From: Thermocoleostomius sinensis A174
GTDB taxonomy: Bacteria > Cyanobacteriota > Cyanobacteriia > Elainellales > Elainellaceae
Reading direction: 5' to 3'
Assembly: GCF_026802175.1 (NCBI RefSeq)
Contig: NZ_CP113797.1
Location: 2,643,026 to 2,707,025 of the forward strand
Length of the DNA stretch: 64,000 bases
The position numbers were made by a program, and so were the translations under genes. Under the pieces are notes generated by a model. That model saw only the letters and a program-made list of their open reading frames with translations, searched no databases and was not told where the DNA came from. This document shows positions 8,851-19,003 of the stretch, in pieces. Position 1 is the stretch's first letter, and every line of letters starts with the position of its first letter.

Positions 8851-9816
8851 TTAAAAAGTCGCGATCGGGCGCAAGTTCTTGACAAGGGAAGCTAAGGGTT
8901 GGATGACAGTCTCCTGCGGTTCACGCAAATGGGTATTTTTGAACAAAATGGTAAATGCTCCGGCTCCCAACCGCTCCTGCGGAAACATGCGATAGCAAGG
9001 CAAGTGGCTATAGCGAGACTGATAGGGCTGAAGGTGGGGCACGTCGATCGGGGCAAACTGTGGAAATTGCTGCACAAGCCATTCGCTGACCTGTTCATTT
9101 TCTTCGATTGAATAAGCACAGGTCATATAGGCAAGATACCCTTGAGGAGCCACCAGTTGGGCCGAGTTGGCTAAAATTCGCTTTTGGCGGTTAGCGTTTT
9201 TGTTGATAGTGACGGGATGAAAGCAGCCAGGATTGTTCAACCCTTTAGCCAGCAACGATTGCCCAGTGCAGGGCGCATCGACCAAAACCACATCCGTCGA
9301 TCGCGGCAATTGCTCAGCTAGTAAACTAGAGTCGAGATTGAGCACAGTCGCTGGTTGTACATGACAACGTTTGAAATTAGAAATTAGCGCCCCTAGTCGT
9401 TTACCGATCACCTCATTGCTGATTAGATAAGATGGCTGCAACAACACCCACGCAAATATACTTTTACCGCCGGGTGAGGCACAAACATCGATGACCGATT
9501 GTACCGGAACGTCAAGGGATAACAGAGTAGAAATGGCAAAGACCGAGGAAAAATCTAAGCAGTAAAAATAGCCTTGCTGGTGTAGGGGATGTTGACCTGG
9601 CTTCTCGCCTATTTGCAGCCGATCGATAAAGTCTGGTTGCCAGGCAATTGGTGGCTCGGTTGAAAACGGCGTGTCACTTGGTTTCGATCGACACCATAAA
9701 ATACAAGGAGAAAACGGCTGAGGTTGGGTCAACGCCTCGATAAACTGCTGTCGATCGCTGGGCACAGGAAAGAGCTTTTGGCTCAACTTAACTAATAATT
9801 TAGAGGCAGGAGCCAT
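8851..9816 (-). CDS. RsmB/NOP2-family RNA (cytosine-C5) methyltransferase
   Basis: A 321-residue SAM-dependent methyltransferase of the RsmB/NOL1/NOP2/Sun fold, expected to methylate C5 of a cytosine in rRNA or tRNA. SAM motif I is DVCASPGGKS. The two-cysteine catalytic pair is present: DAPCTGQSLLAKG (motif IV) and YMTCAYSIEENEQ (motif VI). The protein lacks the N-terminal NusB-like domain of full-length E. coli RsmB, so it resembles the shorter cyanobacterial versions. The ATG at 9816 is chosen because GGAGGA lies 5 bases upstream; the in-frame codon at 9861 has none. The exact target base cannot be told. Confidence 0.88.
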   Translation of the reverse strand: MAPASKLLVKLSQKLFPVPSDRQQFIEALTQPQPFSPCILWCRSKPSDTPFSTEPPIAWQPDFIDRLQIGEKPGQHPLHQQGYFYCLDFSSVFAISTLLSLDVPVQSVIDVCASPGGKSIFAWVLLQPSYLISNEVIGKRLGALISNFKRCHVQPATVLNLDSSLLAEQLPRSTDVVLVDAPCTGQSLLAKGLNNPGCFHPVTINKNANRQKRILANSAQLVAPQGYLAYMTCAYSIEENEQVSEWLVQQFPQFAPIDVPHLQPYQSRYSHLPCYRMFPQERLGAGAFTILFKNTHLREPQETVIQPLASLVKNLRPIATF

Positions 9817-9884
9817 CCCGTTCCTCCAGGGTTGACAGACTTTCAATCCAGTGTCTCTCAAAAGTTGTTAGAGTGTATACCCCT

Positions 9885-10078
9885 GGGTGGAGACGAATTC
9901 TCCCGTAGCGAAACCGGATCAGAACGATCGCGGAGTGTCCGCATGCAATTACGTCGCATTAGACACTTGCTCTTTTTGAAATTCATCCTGAATACGACTG
10001 GAAAACTGGAAGTATAAAGTGGTAGATGCACCCTGATTCCCACCTCCTGGCAAATTGCCGGGAGGTTTTTGTTTTTTT
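9885..10078 (+). ncRNA. Possible structured RNA or micro-ORF transcript ending at a strong terminator
   Basis: The region diverges from the methyltransferase gene and has no long gene, yet ends in an excellent terminator. Two short perfect hairpins lie within it: GGAGA/TCTCC (9889-9903) and GCGGA/TCCGC (9930-9942). A 24-codon ORF (9943-10017, MQLRRIRHLLFLKF...) has no ribosome-binding site. TTGACA occurs at 9832 and TATACC at 9876, but their spacing is not promoter-like. I match it to no known RNA family; it could be a small RNA, a leader, or a small-protein mRNA. Confidence 0.35.
10042..10078 (+). terminator. Rho-independent terminator
   Basis: ACCTCCTGGCA (10042-10052) pairs with TGCCGGGAGGT (10056-10066) over 11 positions with one G-T pair and a 3-base loop, followed by TTTTGTTTTTTT. 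It is the strongest terminator in the window and reads on the plus strand, with no annotated plus-strand gene in front of it. Confidence 0.88.
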
Positions 10079-10506
10079 GAGCAAAAACTCATTTTCAAGT
10101 ATATATACGTTTGGGTGTGAAAAAAATACAACATTTCTGGTAGGATTGCAGATCGGAGTTAGATGATGTGTCTGTTTGAATGGACTCTATTGCCGTCTGT
10201 CCAATGGTTCAGGACGGTGATAACGTTTCCGCAATAGACGTTCGTTGACAACCTATACTTAATGCGCAGCATTCAACACGGTTTCCGGCAACCCCCCATT
10301 CAACATAACCAAGCGGAACTTTTTGGGCTTGGCACGATTCACCAACCGTAATGATCGACTCACTCTGCCATTGCTGATGAAAGGACAGTGGATAGAAATC
10401 GGCGGAATAACTGTAAGCGAAATGACTGTGAAATGACTGTAAGTCAATGCTCAATCTGCGACGAATTCTATGCCACACCTGCCAATTTAGGGAGAGACTA
10501 GCAACT

Positions 10507-11964
10507 GTGAAACACTGGCTATTACCCAGTCTTTTGAGTGTCATGGGAACAATTTGCTTCGCTGTTCCCGCTGAAGCTGCGCAACTAGAGGTTTGGCGAT
10601 TTGATGCAGACAATAATCGGTTAACTTTCACAACCGATGAAGCGGTTCAACCCAGGGTACAACTGCTTGCCAACCCCACCCGCCTTGTGATCGATTTGCC
10701 CGATACTACCTTGGCTCGATCGCCCGTTGAAGACGTGTTAGATGGCGTCATTCGGGAAGTGCGCGTGGGACAACTAGATGCAACCACGACTCGAATTGTG
10801 ATTGAGCTAGAACCTGGCTATACGCTAGATCCACAGCGGGTTCGGGTGCGTAGTACCACTTCAACGCGGTGGACGGTAGAACTGCCTGCACCAGCCCCTG
10901 TGACGGCAGCAGCTACAACGATTGCGCAAACCTCCGATCCTCTGGAGGCTCAAGCTCGCATTGAAGACGTGCGCATTACACCCGATGGCTTTTTCGTGCG
11001 GGTTACGGGTGAACCAGACAATATCGATCAAGATAACGATCGCCGTCCCCGCCGCTTTACTGTAGAGTTTGAGAACACGGTGCTGGCTCCTGCCATAGCG
11101 CAGCGAGACATCGCCCTCGATCGACACGGCGTTACCCGGCTGCAACTGATTCAAGATATAGACGGGGACGAACCAGTCGTCCGTTTGATTTTGGATCTAG
11201 ATGCAGATAGCCCCAACTGGCGAGCCAATCCAAGCGACTATGGCGGTGTGGCATTGAACCCCAGTCGGGGAAGGGTATTAACGCAAGGACAATCCTCACA
11301 ATCCTTGACAACTGCTGAAACCGTTACAACTGCTCCGTTACCCGTTCCCGATCGACCGATTCCTGCTCCTGACGCTCCATCCATTCTCGCTCCTGTTCCC
11401 TTGCCTGATGTATCAGACAGCCGCGTTACCATTGCCATCGATGCAGGACATGGCGGCCGCGATCCGGGAGCCGTTGGTATCGGTGGTCTGCGAGAAACCG
11501 ATGTGGTGTTGGATATTAGTCTACAAGTGGCTCAAATTCTGGAACAGCAAGGTGTTCGTGTGATTTTAACTCGACGAGACGATCGTGAGATTGATCTAGA
11601 GCCACGGGTACAGACAGCCAATCGCGCCAACGCCAATCTGTTTATCAGCATTCATGCGAATGCCATCAGTCTCGATCGCCCAGATGTGAATGGAGTTGAG
11701 ACTTATTACTATTCAGACGCCGGTCAGCGCTTAGCACAAGTGATTCACAATACAGTGGTACGGCTCACCAATTCTCGCGATCGGCGAGTACGATTTGCGC
11801 GCTTCTATGTGTTACGCAACACAACCATGCCAGCGGTGCTGGTTGAAGTGGGATTTGTTACAGGGGCAGAAGATGCCCAGCGTTTAGCTGATCCAAGCTT
11901 CCGAACGCAGATGGCTGAGGCGATCGCTGCCGGAATTTTGCAGTATGTGCAGCAAAATTTTTGA
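10507..11964 (+). CDS. amiC: N-acetylmuramoyl-L-alanine amidase with AMIN domain
   Basis: A 485-residue periplasmic cell-wall amidase that cuts the amide between MurNAc and the peptide stem, typically during cell separation. From the GTG at 10507 it has a clear signal peptide ending near AVPAEAAQ. An AMIN domain (residues ~28-130) follows, then a second AMIN-like stretch and a Pro/Thr-rich linker. The C-terminal Amidase_3 domain (~320-485) has the zinc ligands in AIDAGHGGRDPGA, GLRETDVV and FISIHANAIS, and the catalytic Glu in VLVEVGFVTG. The start at 10507 gives a normal signal peptide with GGGAGAG upstream; an ATG at 10447 would add 20 residues. The preceding 430 bases hold no gene that I can support. 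Confidence 0.92.
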   Translation: MKHWLLPSLLSVMGTICFAVPAEAAQLEVWRFDADNNRLTFTTDEAVQPRVQLLANPTRLVIDLPDTTLARSPVEDVLDGVIREVRVGQLDATTTRIVIELEPGYTLDPQRVRVRSTTSTRWTVELPAPAPVTAAATTIAQTSDPLEAQARIEDVRITPDGFFVRVTGEPDNIDQDNDRRPRRFTVEFENTVLAPAIAQRDIALDRHGVTRLQLIQDIDGDEPVVRLILDLDADSPNWRANPSDYGGVALNPSRGRVLTQGQSSQSLTTAETVTTAPLPVPDRPIPAPDAPSILAPVPLPDVSDSRVTIAIDAGHGGRDPGAVGIGGLRETDVVLDISLQVAQILEQQGVRVILTRRDDREIDLEPRVQTANRANANLFISIHANAISLDRPDVNGVETYYYSDAGQRLAQVIHNTVVRLTNSRDRRVRFARFYVLRNTTMPAVLVEVGFVTGAEDAQRLADPSFRTQMAEAIAAGILQYVQQNF

Positions 11965-11983
11965 GAGAGTGGTGTTGGCTGCT

Positions 11984-12640
11984 TCAAACGGCTGCAAACA
12001 AAGCATCTAAAGATTGAGTTGGGGCGTCGGGTTTAGCCACAATTTCCACAATTTTGTTTTTGGCTTGTGGTTGAACCAACGCTTCGACACAAACTTGAGC
12101 CACCTTTGTGCGGGGAATGCTGCCATCAAACAACGTATCTGCACCTTGCATGACGATCGCATCGGTGTTGTCTTCGTTTTTGAGACCGCCTGGACGAACG
12201 ATCGTGTAGGGGACTCCACTTTTTTGCAGGTACTCCTCGGCTCGTTTTTTCCACACCAGAATCAGCCAGAACAAATTTAGCGGATGGAAAAGTTTAGAGA
12301 CGCACAGGGACGACACCATCACTAGTTGCTGAATGCCCTTTTCTTTCGCTACATCAACTAAGTTTTTTGTGCCTAAGTAATCCACCTTGTAAGGGCCGGT
12401 TGGATCAAAACTAGGAGCCGCCCCCGTTGCCGAGAGAATCACCGTACTGTCACCGATCGCCTCTCGAAGACTTTGAGGATTCAACACGTCCCCTGTCACC
12501 AATTCAACGTTATCTGGCAACAATTGCTTGCCTTTATCTAAGTCTCTCACCATTGCCCGCACTGGAATTTGCCGCTGTACCAGTTCTTGCACAATCCGTC
12601 GTCCGGTTTCACCCGTTGCACCAACCACTAACGTTTTCAT
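11984..12640 (-). CDS. NAD(P)-binding SDR-family protein (atypical, NAD(P)H-binding type)
   Basis: A 218-residue Rossmann-fold protein of the atypical short-chain dehydrogenase group found in cyanobacteria and plastids. The dinucleotide-binding motif GATGETGRR is at residues 7-15. AMVRDLDKG gives the NADP-like basic residues after strand 2, and LVMVSSLCVSK and YTIVRPGGLKNE correspond to the central strand and the post-active-site loop. The YxxxK pair of classical enzymes is not obvious, so it may be a regulatory or chaperone-like SDR rather than an oxidoreductase. It is convergent with the amidase gene, with only 19 bases between the stops. Confidence 0.85.
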   Translation of the reverse strand: MKTLVVGATGETGRRIVQELVQRQIPVRAMVRDLDKGKQLLPDNVELVTGDVLNPQSLREAIGDSTVILSATGAAPSFDPTGPYKVDYLGTKNLVDVAKEKGIQQLVMVSSLCVSKLFHPLNLFWLILVWKKRAEEYLQKSGVPYTIVRPGGLKNEDNTDAIVMQGADTLFDGSIPRTKVAQVCVEALVQPQAKNKIVEIVAKPDAPTQSLDALFAAV

Positions 12641-13315
12641 GATTCCCCCTGATTGTTTAACCTCATCGCCTGGATCATCTAGCTTAAAGGATCAACAAAC
12701 CTAAAAATTCAAACTATAGAGTGAGGTCTGTCACTGGTGTAGTCAGTCAAGAGAACTATTCTACAGAAGGGCAGTTGTCCAAGTGCCCAGCTTTTGTCCT
12801 GTTTACCTTGCTTGACCAACCAACTTCCAACTTATGTTCACGTCTCAGCTACTGCTTCAGCAACGTTTACAACAATCTATAATCTGGATGCAATCTGCTC
12901 CAAAGGGTATTTCACGGATCTTCACTGCGTTCAGCGTGCATATAGAGCGCGATCGAGGGCAGCCTCTGCGTCCATCAATGGTTGTTGTCCGCACAATAGA
13001 GTCGTCTGATCAACGCCTCAGATCCGTAGATCGCTCATGGCGACTCCACAAAATGTAAAGATATGCTGAATAGATTAAACAAGCTGACTTACTTTTGGAA
13101 GGACTGCTAGACTGATCTTGAAGTTTGGTAACAAAATGAGTCGAAATATAAACTTTCTTCCTCCTCATCCTCACCTGACTCCAATGCTAGTCTCCCTTGT
13201 TCTATTCCAGATGACAAACCCATTTCAGCCATTTAATCGTTGCTTCTTCAGGCAAACTCCTTAATCGCAGCAGACTTCAACTAGACAGCACAAACGAATT
13301 GTAGGAAATTGTGTT
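12641..13315. other. Intergenic region without a supported gene
   Basis: 675 bases between the divergent SDR and DUF1997 genes. Short overlapping open frames at 12794-13058 translate to low-information sequence in two frames and show no family resemblance. I see no RNA gene or clear promoter. Confidence 0.5.
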
Positions 13316-13990
13316 ATGCAGGCAAATTCGGCTGAACACTGTACCATCGAACAGACTCCTACTGTTTTGGGAGCCACTTCTGATTTAATTGATGGCACAT
13401 CTTTGATGGAAGAACAGCTAGCCCCCACAACCGATGCCAACTGTTTTCACGGCAGCTTTTCAAGCTGTATGGAAATGTATGCCGATACCAAGACCGTAGC
13501 AGATTATTTAGATGGGCATCGAGCTTGGTTTCCACGTTGTGCTCGGCCCATGAAGGTAGAAGCGATCGGTGACACTGGCTATGCGCTGACGATCGGACGG
13601 TTTGGCTCCTTTGGCTATGAGGTAGAGCCGCGAATTGGATTAAATTTGTTACCACAAGACCACGGCATTTATCGAATTGAAACGATTTCTGTCCCAGGCT
13701 ATCAACCCGTTGGCTATGATGTGGATTTTCAAGCCGCTCTACAGCTGATCGAGACTGATCCTACGAACTCAGATTTCTCTCCTTTGATTACCCGGGTGGA
13801 ATGGGAATTGGATTTAAAAGTATTGATTCAGTTTCCGCGCTTTATTCAAGCTTTGCCCAAATCCTTAGTGCAATCCACAGGCGATCGACTGTTAAACCAA
13901 ATCGTTCGACAAGTTTCTCGTCGTCTCACCCATAAGGTTCAACAAGATTTTCATCAAACCATTGGGATTCCATTTCCGAGGCGGCGTTAA
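13316..13990 (+). CDS. DUF1997 family protein
   Basis: A 224-residue protein with the DUF1997 fold that is widespread in cyanobacteria and chloroplasts. The core runs from CFHGSFSSCMEMYAD (about residue 43) through YLDGHRAWFPRCARPM and GRFGSFGYEVEPRIGL to WELDLKVLIQFPRFIQALPK. The C-terminal segment GDRLLNQIVRQVSRRLTHKV is typical of the family. The biochemical role is not known; the fold resembles lipid- or pigment-binding START/SRPBCC-like proteins, which is inference. It is soluble, with no signal peptide or membrane helix. The ~40 residues before the core are poorly conserved in character. Confidence 0.85.
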   Translation: MQANSAEHCTIEQTPTVLGATSDLIDGTSLMEEQLAPTTDANCFHGSFSSCMEMYADTKTVADYLDGHRAWFPRCARPMKVEAIGDTGYALTIGRFGSFGYEVEPRIGLNLLPQDHGIYRIETISVPGYQPVGYDVDFQAALQLIETDPTNSDFSPLITRVEWELDLKVLIQFPRFIQALPKSLVQSTGDRLLNQIVRQVSRRLTHKVQQDFHQTIGIPFPRRR

Positions 13991-14303
13991 TATCTTTCCT
14001 GACTCTATCTAGCCTTCGGGCTTAGTTGGCGATCGAACTAGTTCTTCTGACCGTTCAGTTGATTCTGATGGGTTTCCCAAGTTGCAGAACCGAACGGAGA
14101 CGAGAACGTTCGATCGCTCTTTTTTTTGCATACCTTTGCATACCGTTGTGGCATTTGGCGAATTGCTCCAATTCGTGGCGCGAAAAAATCGACGTTCAGC
14201 GCTGAAAAAAGGCTGAAAAAAGAATGAGGAGAACTCACCGAATAAGTTTAAGTTTTATTACAAATAGCTTAGAATAACCTCAGCGAAGCAATTCAAACGA
14301 AGC
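13991..14303. other. Intergenic region with a T-tract and two micro-duplications
   Basis: A small AGCC-TTCG-GGCT hairpin lies at 14021-14032. A run of eight T follows GATCGCTC near 14120-14127 and may end the DUF1997 transcript. Two short tandem duplications are seen: TTTGCATACC twice around 14125-14144 and GCTGAAAAAAG twice around 14202-14223. No gene is visible. Confidence 0.45.
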
Positions 14304-15113
14304 ATGACAAAAAAACAGGGGTGGTCTCTCTTTCCGTTTTCCAAAGGAACCGCCGTCAAGCCGTCAATCGCGATCGATTCAGCCGCATCGCAGCCACCGT
14401 CTGGGGCAATGATACAGATTGAGCATCTCACCAAGGTCTATCAAGAAGGAGAAGCCCAACGGGTCGTTCTCGACGGAGTCAATCTGACGATCGCTGCGGG
14501 TGAGTTTGTCGTGTTGCTCGGGCACAGCGGTAGCGGTAAGAGTACGCTACTCAATCTCATCAGCGGTATTGATCAACCGTCGGCTGGGACGATTCGCATC
14601 AACGACTTAGCCATCACAACGTTGGATGAACGATCGCGCACGTTGTTGCGGCGAGATTACATCGGCTTTGTTTTTCAGTTTTTTAATTTAATTCCGACGT
14701 TGACTGTCCTTGAAAATATTACGTTGCCGCAGGAGTTAGCAGGTGTGGCAGCACCGATTGCACAACAGTCTGGAGTGATGCTACTTGAAAAAGTAGGACT
14801 GATCGATCGCCAACAAACCTATCCTGATAAGCTTTCTGGAGGGCAACAGCAGCGCGTGGCGATCGCCCGTGCCTTGGCTCACAATCCGCAACTGGTCTTG
14901 GCTGATGAACCAACCGGAAACTTGGACGAAGAAACCGGACAGACGGTGCTGCAATTGTTACTAGATTTAACCCGCAACGCCAACAAAACGTTGATTATGG
15001 CGACGCACAACCCGGAGATTGCCCGCTATGCCGATCGGGTATTACGAGTGCAGGATGGACAGTTAACGCCTGTGCGAGTGCATCCAGATGCGGCGGAGGA
15101 GGTGTTGGCGTGA
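14304..15113 (+). CDS. ABC transporter ATPase, LolD/MacB/AttE type
   Basis: A 269-residue ATP-binding protein of the family that works with FtsX-type permeases (lipoprotein release, MacB or Att systems). Walker [13 protein letters not shown], the LolD-like [18 protein letters not shown] block, signature [15 protein letters not shown], Walker [15 protein letters not shown] and H-loop MATHNPE are all intact. The first 35 residues (to an internal ATG at 14409, [11 protein letters not shown]) precede the conserved domain; either start is possible. The stop overlaps the next gene by four bases (GTGA), so ATPase and permease are translationally coupled. Confidence 0.92.
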   Translation: MTKKQGWSLFPFSKGTAVKPSIAIDSAASQPPSGAMIQIEHLTKVYQEGEAQRVVLDGVNLTIAAGEFVVLLGHSGSGKSTLLNLISGIDQPSAGTIRINDLAITTLDERSRTLLRRDYIGFVFQFFNLIPTLTVLENITLPQELAGVAAPIAQQSGVMLLEKVGLIDRQQTYPDKLSGGQQQRVAIARALAHNPQLVLADEPTGNLDEETGQTVLQLLLDLTRNANKTLIMATHNPEIARYADRVLRVQDGQLTPVRVHPDAAEEVLA

Positions 15114-17680
15114 CCCTCACCTCTAATCGCCCCCTGTGGCGACTGGCATGGCAACGAATTCGACAACAACCGTTGCAATACGTCCTTTGTATTGTGGGTA
15201 TTGCTTTGGGTGTGGCAATGATGGTGTCGATCGACCTAGCGAATGGCTCGGCTCAACGAGCATTTGCACTGTCTACCGATGCGATCACGGGTCGGGCTAC
15301 GCATCGGATTGAAGCGATTGCTCCAACTGGGGTGGATGAAGCGGTCTATACCACACTGAAGCGATCACTCCATTCGGTAGCTATGGCTCCAGTTGTAGAA
15401 GGCTATATCAAGGTAGAGGAACTGGGCGATCAACCAGTGCGATTAGTAGGACTAGACTTATTTGCCGAAGCACCGTTTCGCAATTACTTTGGCAATGTCG
15501 AAAGTCGCGGGACGGGGTTTGTGCAATTTCTCACCAATCCCAGTGCGGTTGTTTTATCGCAAGAAACCGCTACACAACACCAGGTTCATTTAGGTGATAC
15601 GCTGCATCTCGATATCTCTGGGCAGCACCATCCAGCCCAATTGGTTGGCACAGTAGCAACCAGCGATTCCTTGAACCGTCGCGCCCTCAGCAACTTTCTG
15701 TTCGCCGATATCGCGACTGCCCAAGAATTGTTGGGACAGATTGGTAAGCTCAACCACATCGATTTGATTGTCAGCCAGCCGCAAGATCTCCAGACGATCG
15801 CTGCCCTGTTGCCACCAGACTTGAAACTGGAAACCGCCGAAGCTCAAAAAAATTCGGTGCAGCAAATGACGGCTGCTTTTGAACTTAACCTGACAGCTTT
15901 AAGTTTGCTGGCGCTCGTGGTGGGTATGTTTTTGATCTACAACACCATTACCTTTAGCGTCATTCAACGTCGTCCGCTGTTCGGTGTGCTGCGCTGTTTG
16001 GGCGTGACGCAGGGGCAATTGTTCGCACTGATTTTGGGAGAGTCCGCCATTTTTAGCGCCGTCGGCTCAGTATTGGGCGTGGGGTTGGGCATCGGGTTGG
16101 GCCGCAGTATTGTTGGATTGATCACACAAACAATCAACGATTTTTACTTTGTCGTATCGGTGCAGCAGGTAACGCTGGCGAACAGCACAATTGTCAAAGG
16201 CTTGGTAGTTGGTATAGTTTCGGCACTGGTGGCATCGGCGTTGCCGGCACTGGAAGCGATGAATACTCCTCCAACCATGACCTTGCAGCGATCGACGTTG
16301 GAAAGCAAAATCCAGCAATGGTTGCCGAAACTGGCACTGCTTTGGCTGGGGTTCACGATCGCCGGAGTGTTACTGTTACAGTGGGCTTCGGCTGGACTAG
16401 TAGCAGCCTTTGCTGGTTTGTTTGCCGTACTATTGGGAGCCGCCCTACTGACGCCGTCGCTGATTAGTTTGGCAATGCAGGGCTTTGCCCCCATCGGGAG
16501 TCGAACGTTAGGGGTCTTGGGGCGCTTAGCTCCCAGAGATATTTTGCGATCGCTCAGTCGCACCTCGGTTGCTGTAGCAGCTTTGATGGTCTCGGTCTCG
16601 GTAATTGTCGGCGTATCAATTATGGTGGGGTCGTTCCGGGGAACGGTGGTGCAGTGGCTTGATCAAACGCTGCAAGCAGATATCTATGTCTCACCTCCCA
16701 CTGTTACGGCCAACCGCGTTTTGGGCAAACTCGACCCGGCGATTGTCTCTGCTCTGAAAACCTATCCCGGCATCCGTCAAGCCGTCACCTACACGGATGC
16801 GGATGTGCGCGTGGTGGAGTTCGATCGCCAAGCCAAACTGATTTCTGCTGATGGGGATGTGTCGCAAGGCAAACGCCCCTACGCTTGGATTCGCCCAGAT
16901 TTGCGCCCTGATCCGTGGCAAGCGCTGGATGCAGGCAACGGCGTGATTATCTCAGAAGCGCTGATTTTGCGGGAAAATTTGCCAGACATTCCCCCAACTA
17001 TTACCCTCGAAACTCCAAAGGGCGATCGGTCGTTTCCAGTTTTGGCCGTGTTTTACGATTATTCCTCTGACCAAGGCACAGTCATTCTAGACAATGATGT
17101 ATATGAACCGCTGTGGCAAGATGACAGTGTGGCCTCCCTGGGGTTGTTTGTTGAGCCGGGGGTTTCGGTAGACGCAACCGTGGACGCCATCAACCGAGAT
17201 TTTCAATCTATTCAAAGCCTTTCAGTGTCATCCAACCGCAGTCTGCGCGAAGACTCGCTGATTATATTCGATCGCACCTTTGCCATTACCAATGCTCTAC
17301 GACTTCTAGCCGTGGTGGTCGCTTTTATTGGTGTACTCAGCACCCTCATGAGCCTGCAATTAGAGCGGACCCGCGAACTAGGCATTCTGCGGGCCACAGG
17401 CATGACGCCTCGTCAATTGTCTGGCATGACGCTGTTGGAAACCGGACTCATGGGCACGATGGCCGGTGTGTTTGCCCTGCCGCTGGGCTTTGCCTTGGCA
17501 TGGATTTTGATCTATGTCATCAACGTGCGATCGTTTGGTTGGACGCTGCAAATGGCATTGGAAGGGCGTTACTTTTGGCAGGCGTTGTTGGTGTCCATCA
17601 TTGCGGCCCTGCTGGCTGGGCTTTATCCCGCCTTGCGACTAGGACGCATGAATATTTCCACGGCGGTGCGACAAGAATAA
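15110..17680 (+). CDS. FtsX-like ABC permease, 856-residue double-domain protein
   Basis: A long permease containing two MacB-type periplasmic modules and two FtsX membrane blocks. An N-terminal helix (residues ~20-42) and a periplasmic region are followed by helices at roughly 255-385 and 400-440. A second anchor, with a ~200-residue periplasmic domain ([20 protein letters not shown] onward), ends in three C-terminal helices around 725-845. In Agrobacterium-type Att and LolCDE systems two such proteins form the pore, so this single chain likely supplies both halves. Its ATPase is encoded immediately upstream with a 4-base overlap, and the secreted AttH-like protein immediately downstream. 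The GTG start is used for coupling. Confidence 0.9.
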   Translation: MTLTSNRPLWRLAWQRIRQQPLQYVLCIVGIALGVAMMVSIDLANGSAQRAFALSTDAITGRATHRIEAIAPTGVDEAVYTTLKRSLHSVAMAPVVEGYIKVEELGDQPVRLVGLDLFAEAPFRNYFGNVESRGTGFVQFLTNPSAVVLSQETATQHQVHLGDTLHLDISGQHHPAQLVGTVATSDSLNRRALSNFLFADIATAQELLGQIGKLNHIDLIVSQPQDLQTIAALLPPDLKLETAEAQKNSVQQMTAAFELNLTALSLLALVVGMFLIYNTITFSVIQRRPLFGVLRCLGVTQGQLFALILGESAIFSAVGSVLGVGLGIGLGRSIVGLITQTINDFYFVVSVQQVTLANSTIVKGLVVGIVSALVASALPALEAMNTPPTMTLQRSTLESKIQQWLPKLALLWLGFTIAGVLLLQWASAGLVAAFAGLFAVLLGAALLTPSLISLAMQGFAPIGSRTLGVLGRLAPRDILRSLSRTSVAVAALMVSVSVIVGVSIMVGSFRGTVVQWLDQTLQADIYVSPPTVTANRVLGKLDPAIVSALKTYPGIRQAVTYTDADVRVVEFDRQAKLISADGDVSQGKRPYAWIRPDLRPDPWQALDAGNGVIISEALILRENLPDIPPTITLETPKGDRSFPVLAVFYDYSSDQGTVILDNDVYEPLWQDDSVASLGLFVEPGVSVDATVDAINRDFQSIQSLSVSSNRSLREDSLIIFDRTFAITNALRLLAVVVAFIGVLSTLMSLQLERTRELGILRATGMTPRQLSGMTLLETGLMGTMAGVFALPLGFALAWILIYVINVRSFGWTLQMALEGRYFWQALLVSIIAALLAGLYPALRLGRMNISTAVRQE

Positions 17681-17703
17681 CGAACCATCGAACTGAACGC
17701 AAG

Positions 17704-18927
17704 ATGAATACTAAATCCACTGATCGATCGAGTCTTTGGCTCAAACAAGGCTTCACCCGACTGAGACAACTGGGGACGATCGTCACATTGGGGATCTGCC
17801 TGTTGCTGTTGTCCATTCCATCAGCAGCGTCCAGCACCACCCAACTGACCTGGTTGGATACGGCTCCACCTGATACGACTGGCTTTCTGAAAGCAACCGC
17901 CCCTCAAACCTGGCACTTTCCCGAAGATTTTGGTCCCCACCCAAGCTATCAAACCGAATGGTGGTACTATACGGGCAATCTTGAAACATCAGAAGGACGG
18001 CCGTTCGGCTTTCAGTTAACCTTCTTTCGCCAAGCGTTATTCCCAAACGCTGCCCAATCCACTTCTACGTCGCACTGGCGCAACAATCAAATCTATTCCG
18101 CGCATTTTACCATCAGCGATATCGCCCAACAGCAGTTTTACCCATTCGATCGGTTTAGCCGCAGTGGGATTGACTTAGCCGGAGCCACGGCCATTCCCTA
18201 TCATGTTTGGTTAGAAGATTGGTCTGCCACCGAAATCGCACCTGGACAAGTGCAGCTACAGGCTCAAACCTCAGATGTAGCCTTAGATCTAATCGTTGAA
18301 CAAACCTTGCCGCCTGTCTTACACGGCGATCGAGGCTTGAGCATCAAGGGACTGGAACCCGGCAATGCTTCCTACTATTATTCGTTGGTGCAACAACCCA
18401 CAACTGGCACGATTACGATCAACGATCGGTCGTTTCAAGTCACAGGGCTGACCTGGAAAGACCACGAATATTCCACCAGTTCCCTGAGTCCAGGGACAGT
18501 GGGGTGGGATTGGTTCTCTATGCAATTTGACAATGGCTCAGCACTGATGCTGTACCTATTGCGTCATGAAGATGGTACGATCGAACCGACCTCAGCCGGA
18601 ACATTCATCGCCGCTAATGGAGATTTGATCCCATTAACTCCACAAGACTGGCAAATTGATGTCTTAGATACCTGGAAAAGCGCCAAGAGCCAAGCTACCT
18701 ATCCGGCTGCATGGACCATTCGCATTCCTAAAGTAGACCTAGTCCTGCAAGGTCAATCTATGATGGGCAATCAGGAATTGAATACCGCCACCGCCACCTA
18801 CTGGGAAGGTGCCGTTGCCTTTGAGGGATTGCAACAGGGACGATCGCTGCACGGTCAGGGCTATGTCGAACTCACAGGCTATGCTGATCGACTCGATGCT
18901 ATCCTATCGGCACGAACACCCACATAG
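17704..18927 (+). CDS. AttH/CrtC-type lipocalin-like secreted protein
   Basis: 407 residues with an N-terminal signal segment (hydrophobic ~25-40, ending near IPSAAS) and the AttH/CrtC double-lipocalin fold. Landmarks are FPEDFGPHPSYQTEWWYYTG, FGFQLTFFRQALFP, SAHFTISD, GLTWKDHEYSTSSL and WDWFSMQFDNGSALMLYLLR. Members include carotenoid 1,2-hydratases and AttH proteins of unknown substrate. Linkage to an ABC ATPase and FtsX permease points to the AttEFGH-type arrangement rather than carotenoid hydration, since no carotenoid genes are near. The ATG at 17704 is chosen because upstream in-frame codons overlap the permease. It starts 23 bases after the permease stop. Confidence 0.88.
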   Translation: MNTKSTDRSSLWLKQGFTRLRQLGTIVTLGICLLLLSIPSAASSTTQLTWLDTAPPDTTGFLKATAPQTWHFPEDFGPHPSYQTEWWYYTGNLETSEGRPFGFQLTFFRQALFPNAAQSTSTSHWRNNQIYSAHFTISDIAQQQFYPFDRFSRSGIDLAGATAIPYHVWLEDWSATEIAPGQVQLQAQTSDVALDLIVEQTLPPVLHGDRGLSIKGLEPGNASYYYSLVQQPTTGTITINDRSFQVTGLTWKDHEYSTSSLSPGTVGWDWFSMQFDNGSALMLYLLRHEDGTIEPTSAGTFIAANGDLIPLTPQDWQIDVLDTWKSAKSQATYPAAWTIRIPKVDLVLQGQSMMGNQELNTATATYWEGAVAFEGLQQGRSLHGQGYVELTGYADRLDAILSARTPT

Positions 18928-19003
18928 CAAGCACGAAGGATAAAAACTGTAAAAGATGAGGAGGTAAGGGTAGACTGACTTGCCTACCCAGCGGCGCGCC
19001 AGT

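Noticed and set aside
9832-9881. TTGACA (9832) and TATACC (9876) as a promoter for the possible RNA
   Set aside because: Spacing of 38 bases does not fit a sigma-70 promoter, so no promoter is called.
10209-10631. 140-codon minus-strand frame upstream of and across the amidase start
   Set aside because: Cys/Ser-rich, overlaps the amidase signal peptide and has no domain.
12794-13058. Two overlapping plus-strand short frames between SDR and DUF1997 genes
   Set aside because: No ribosome-binding site or recognisable conservation; both frames look random.
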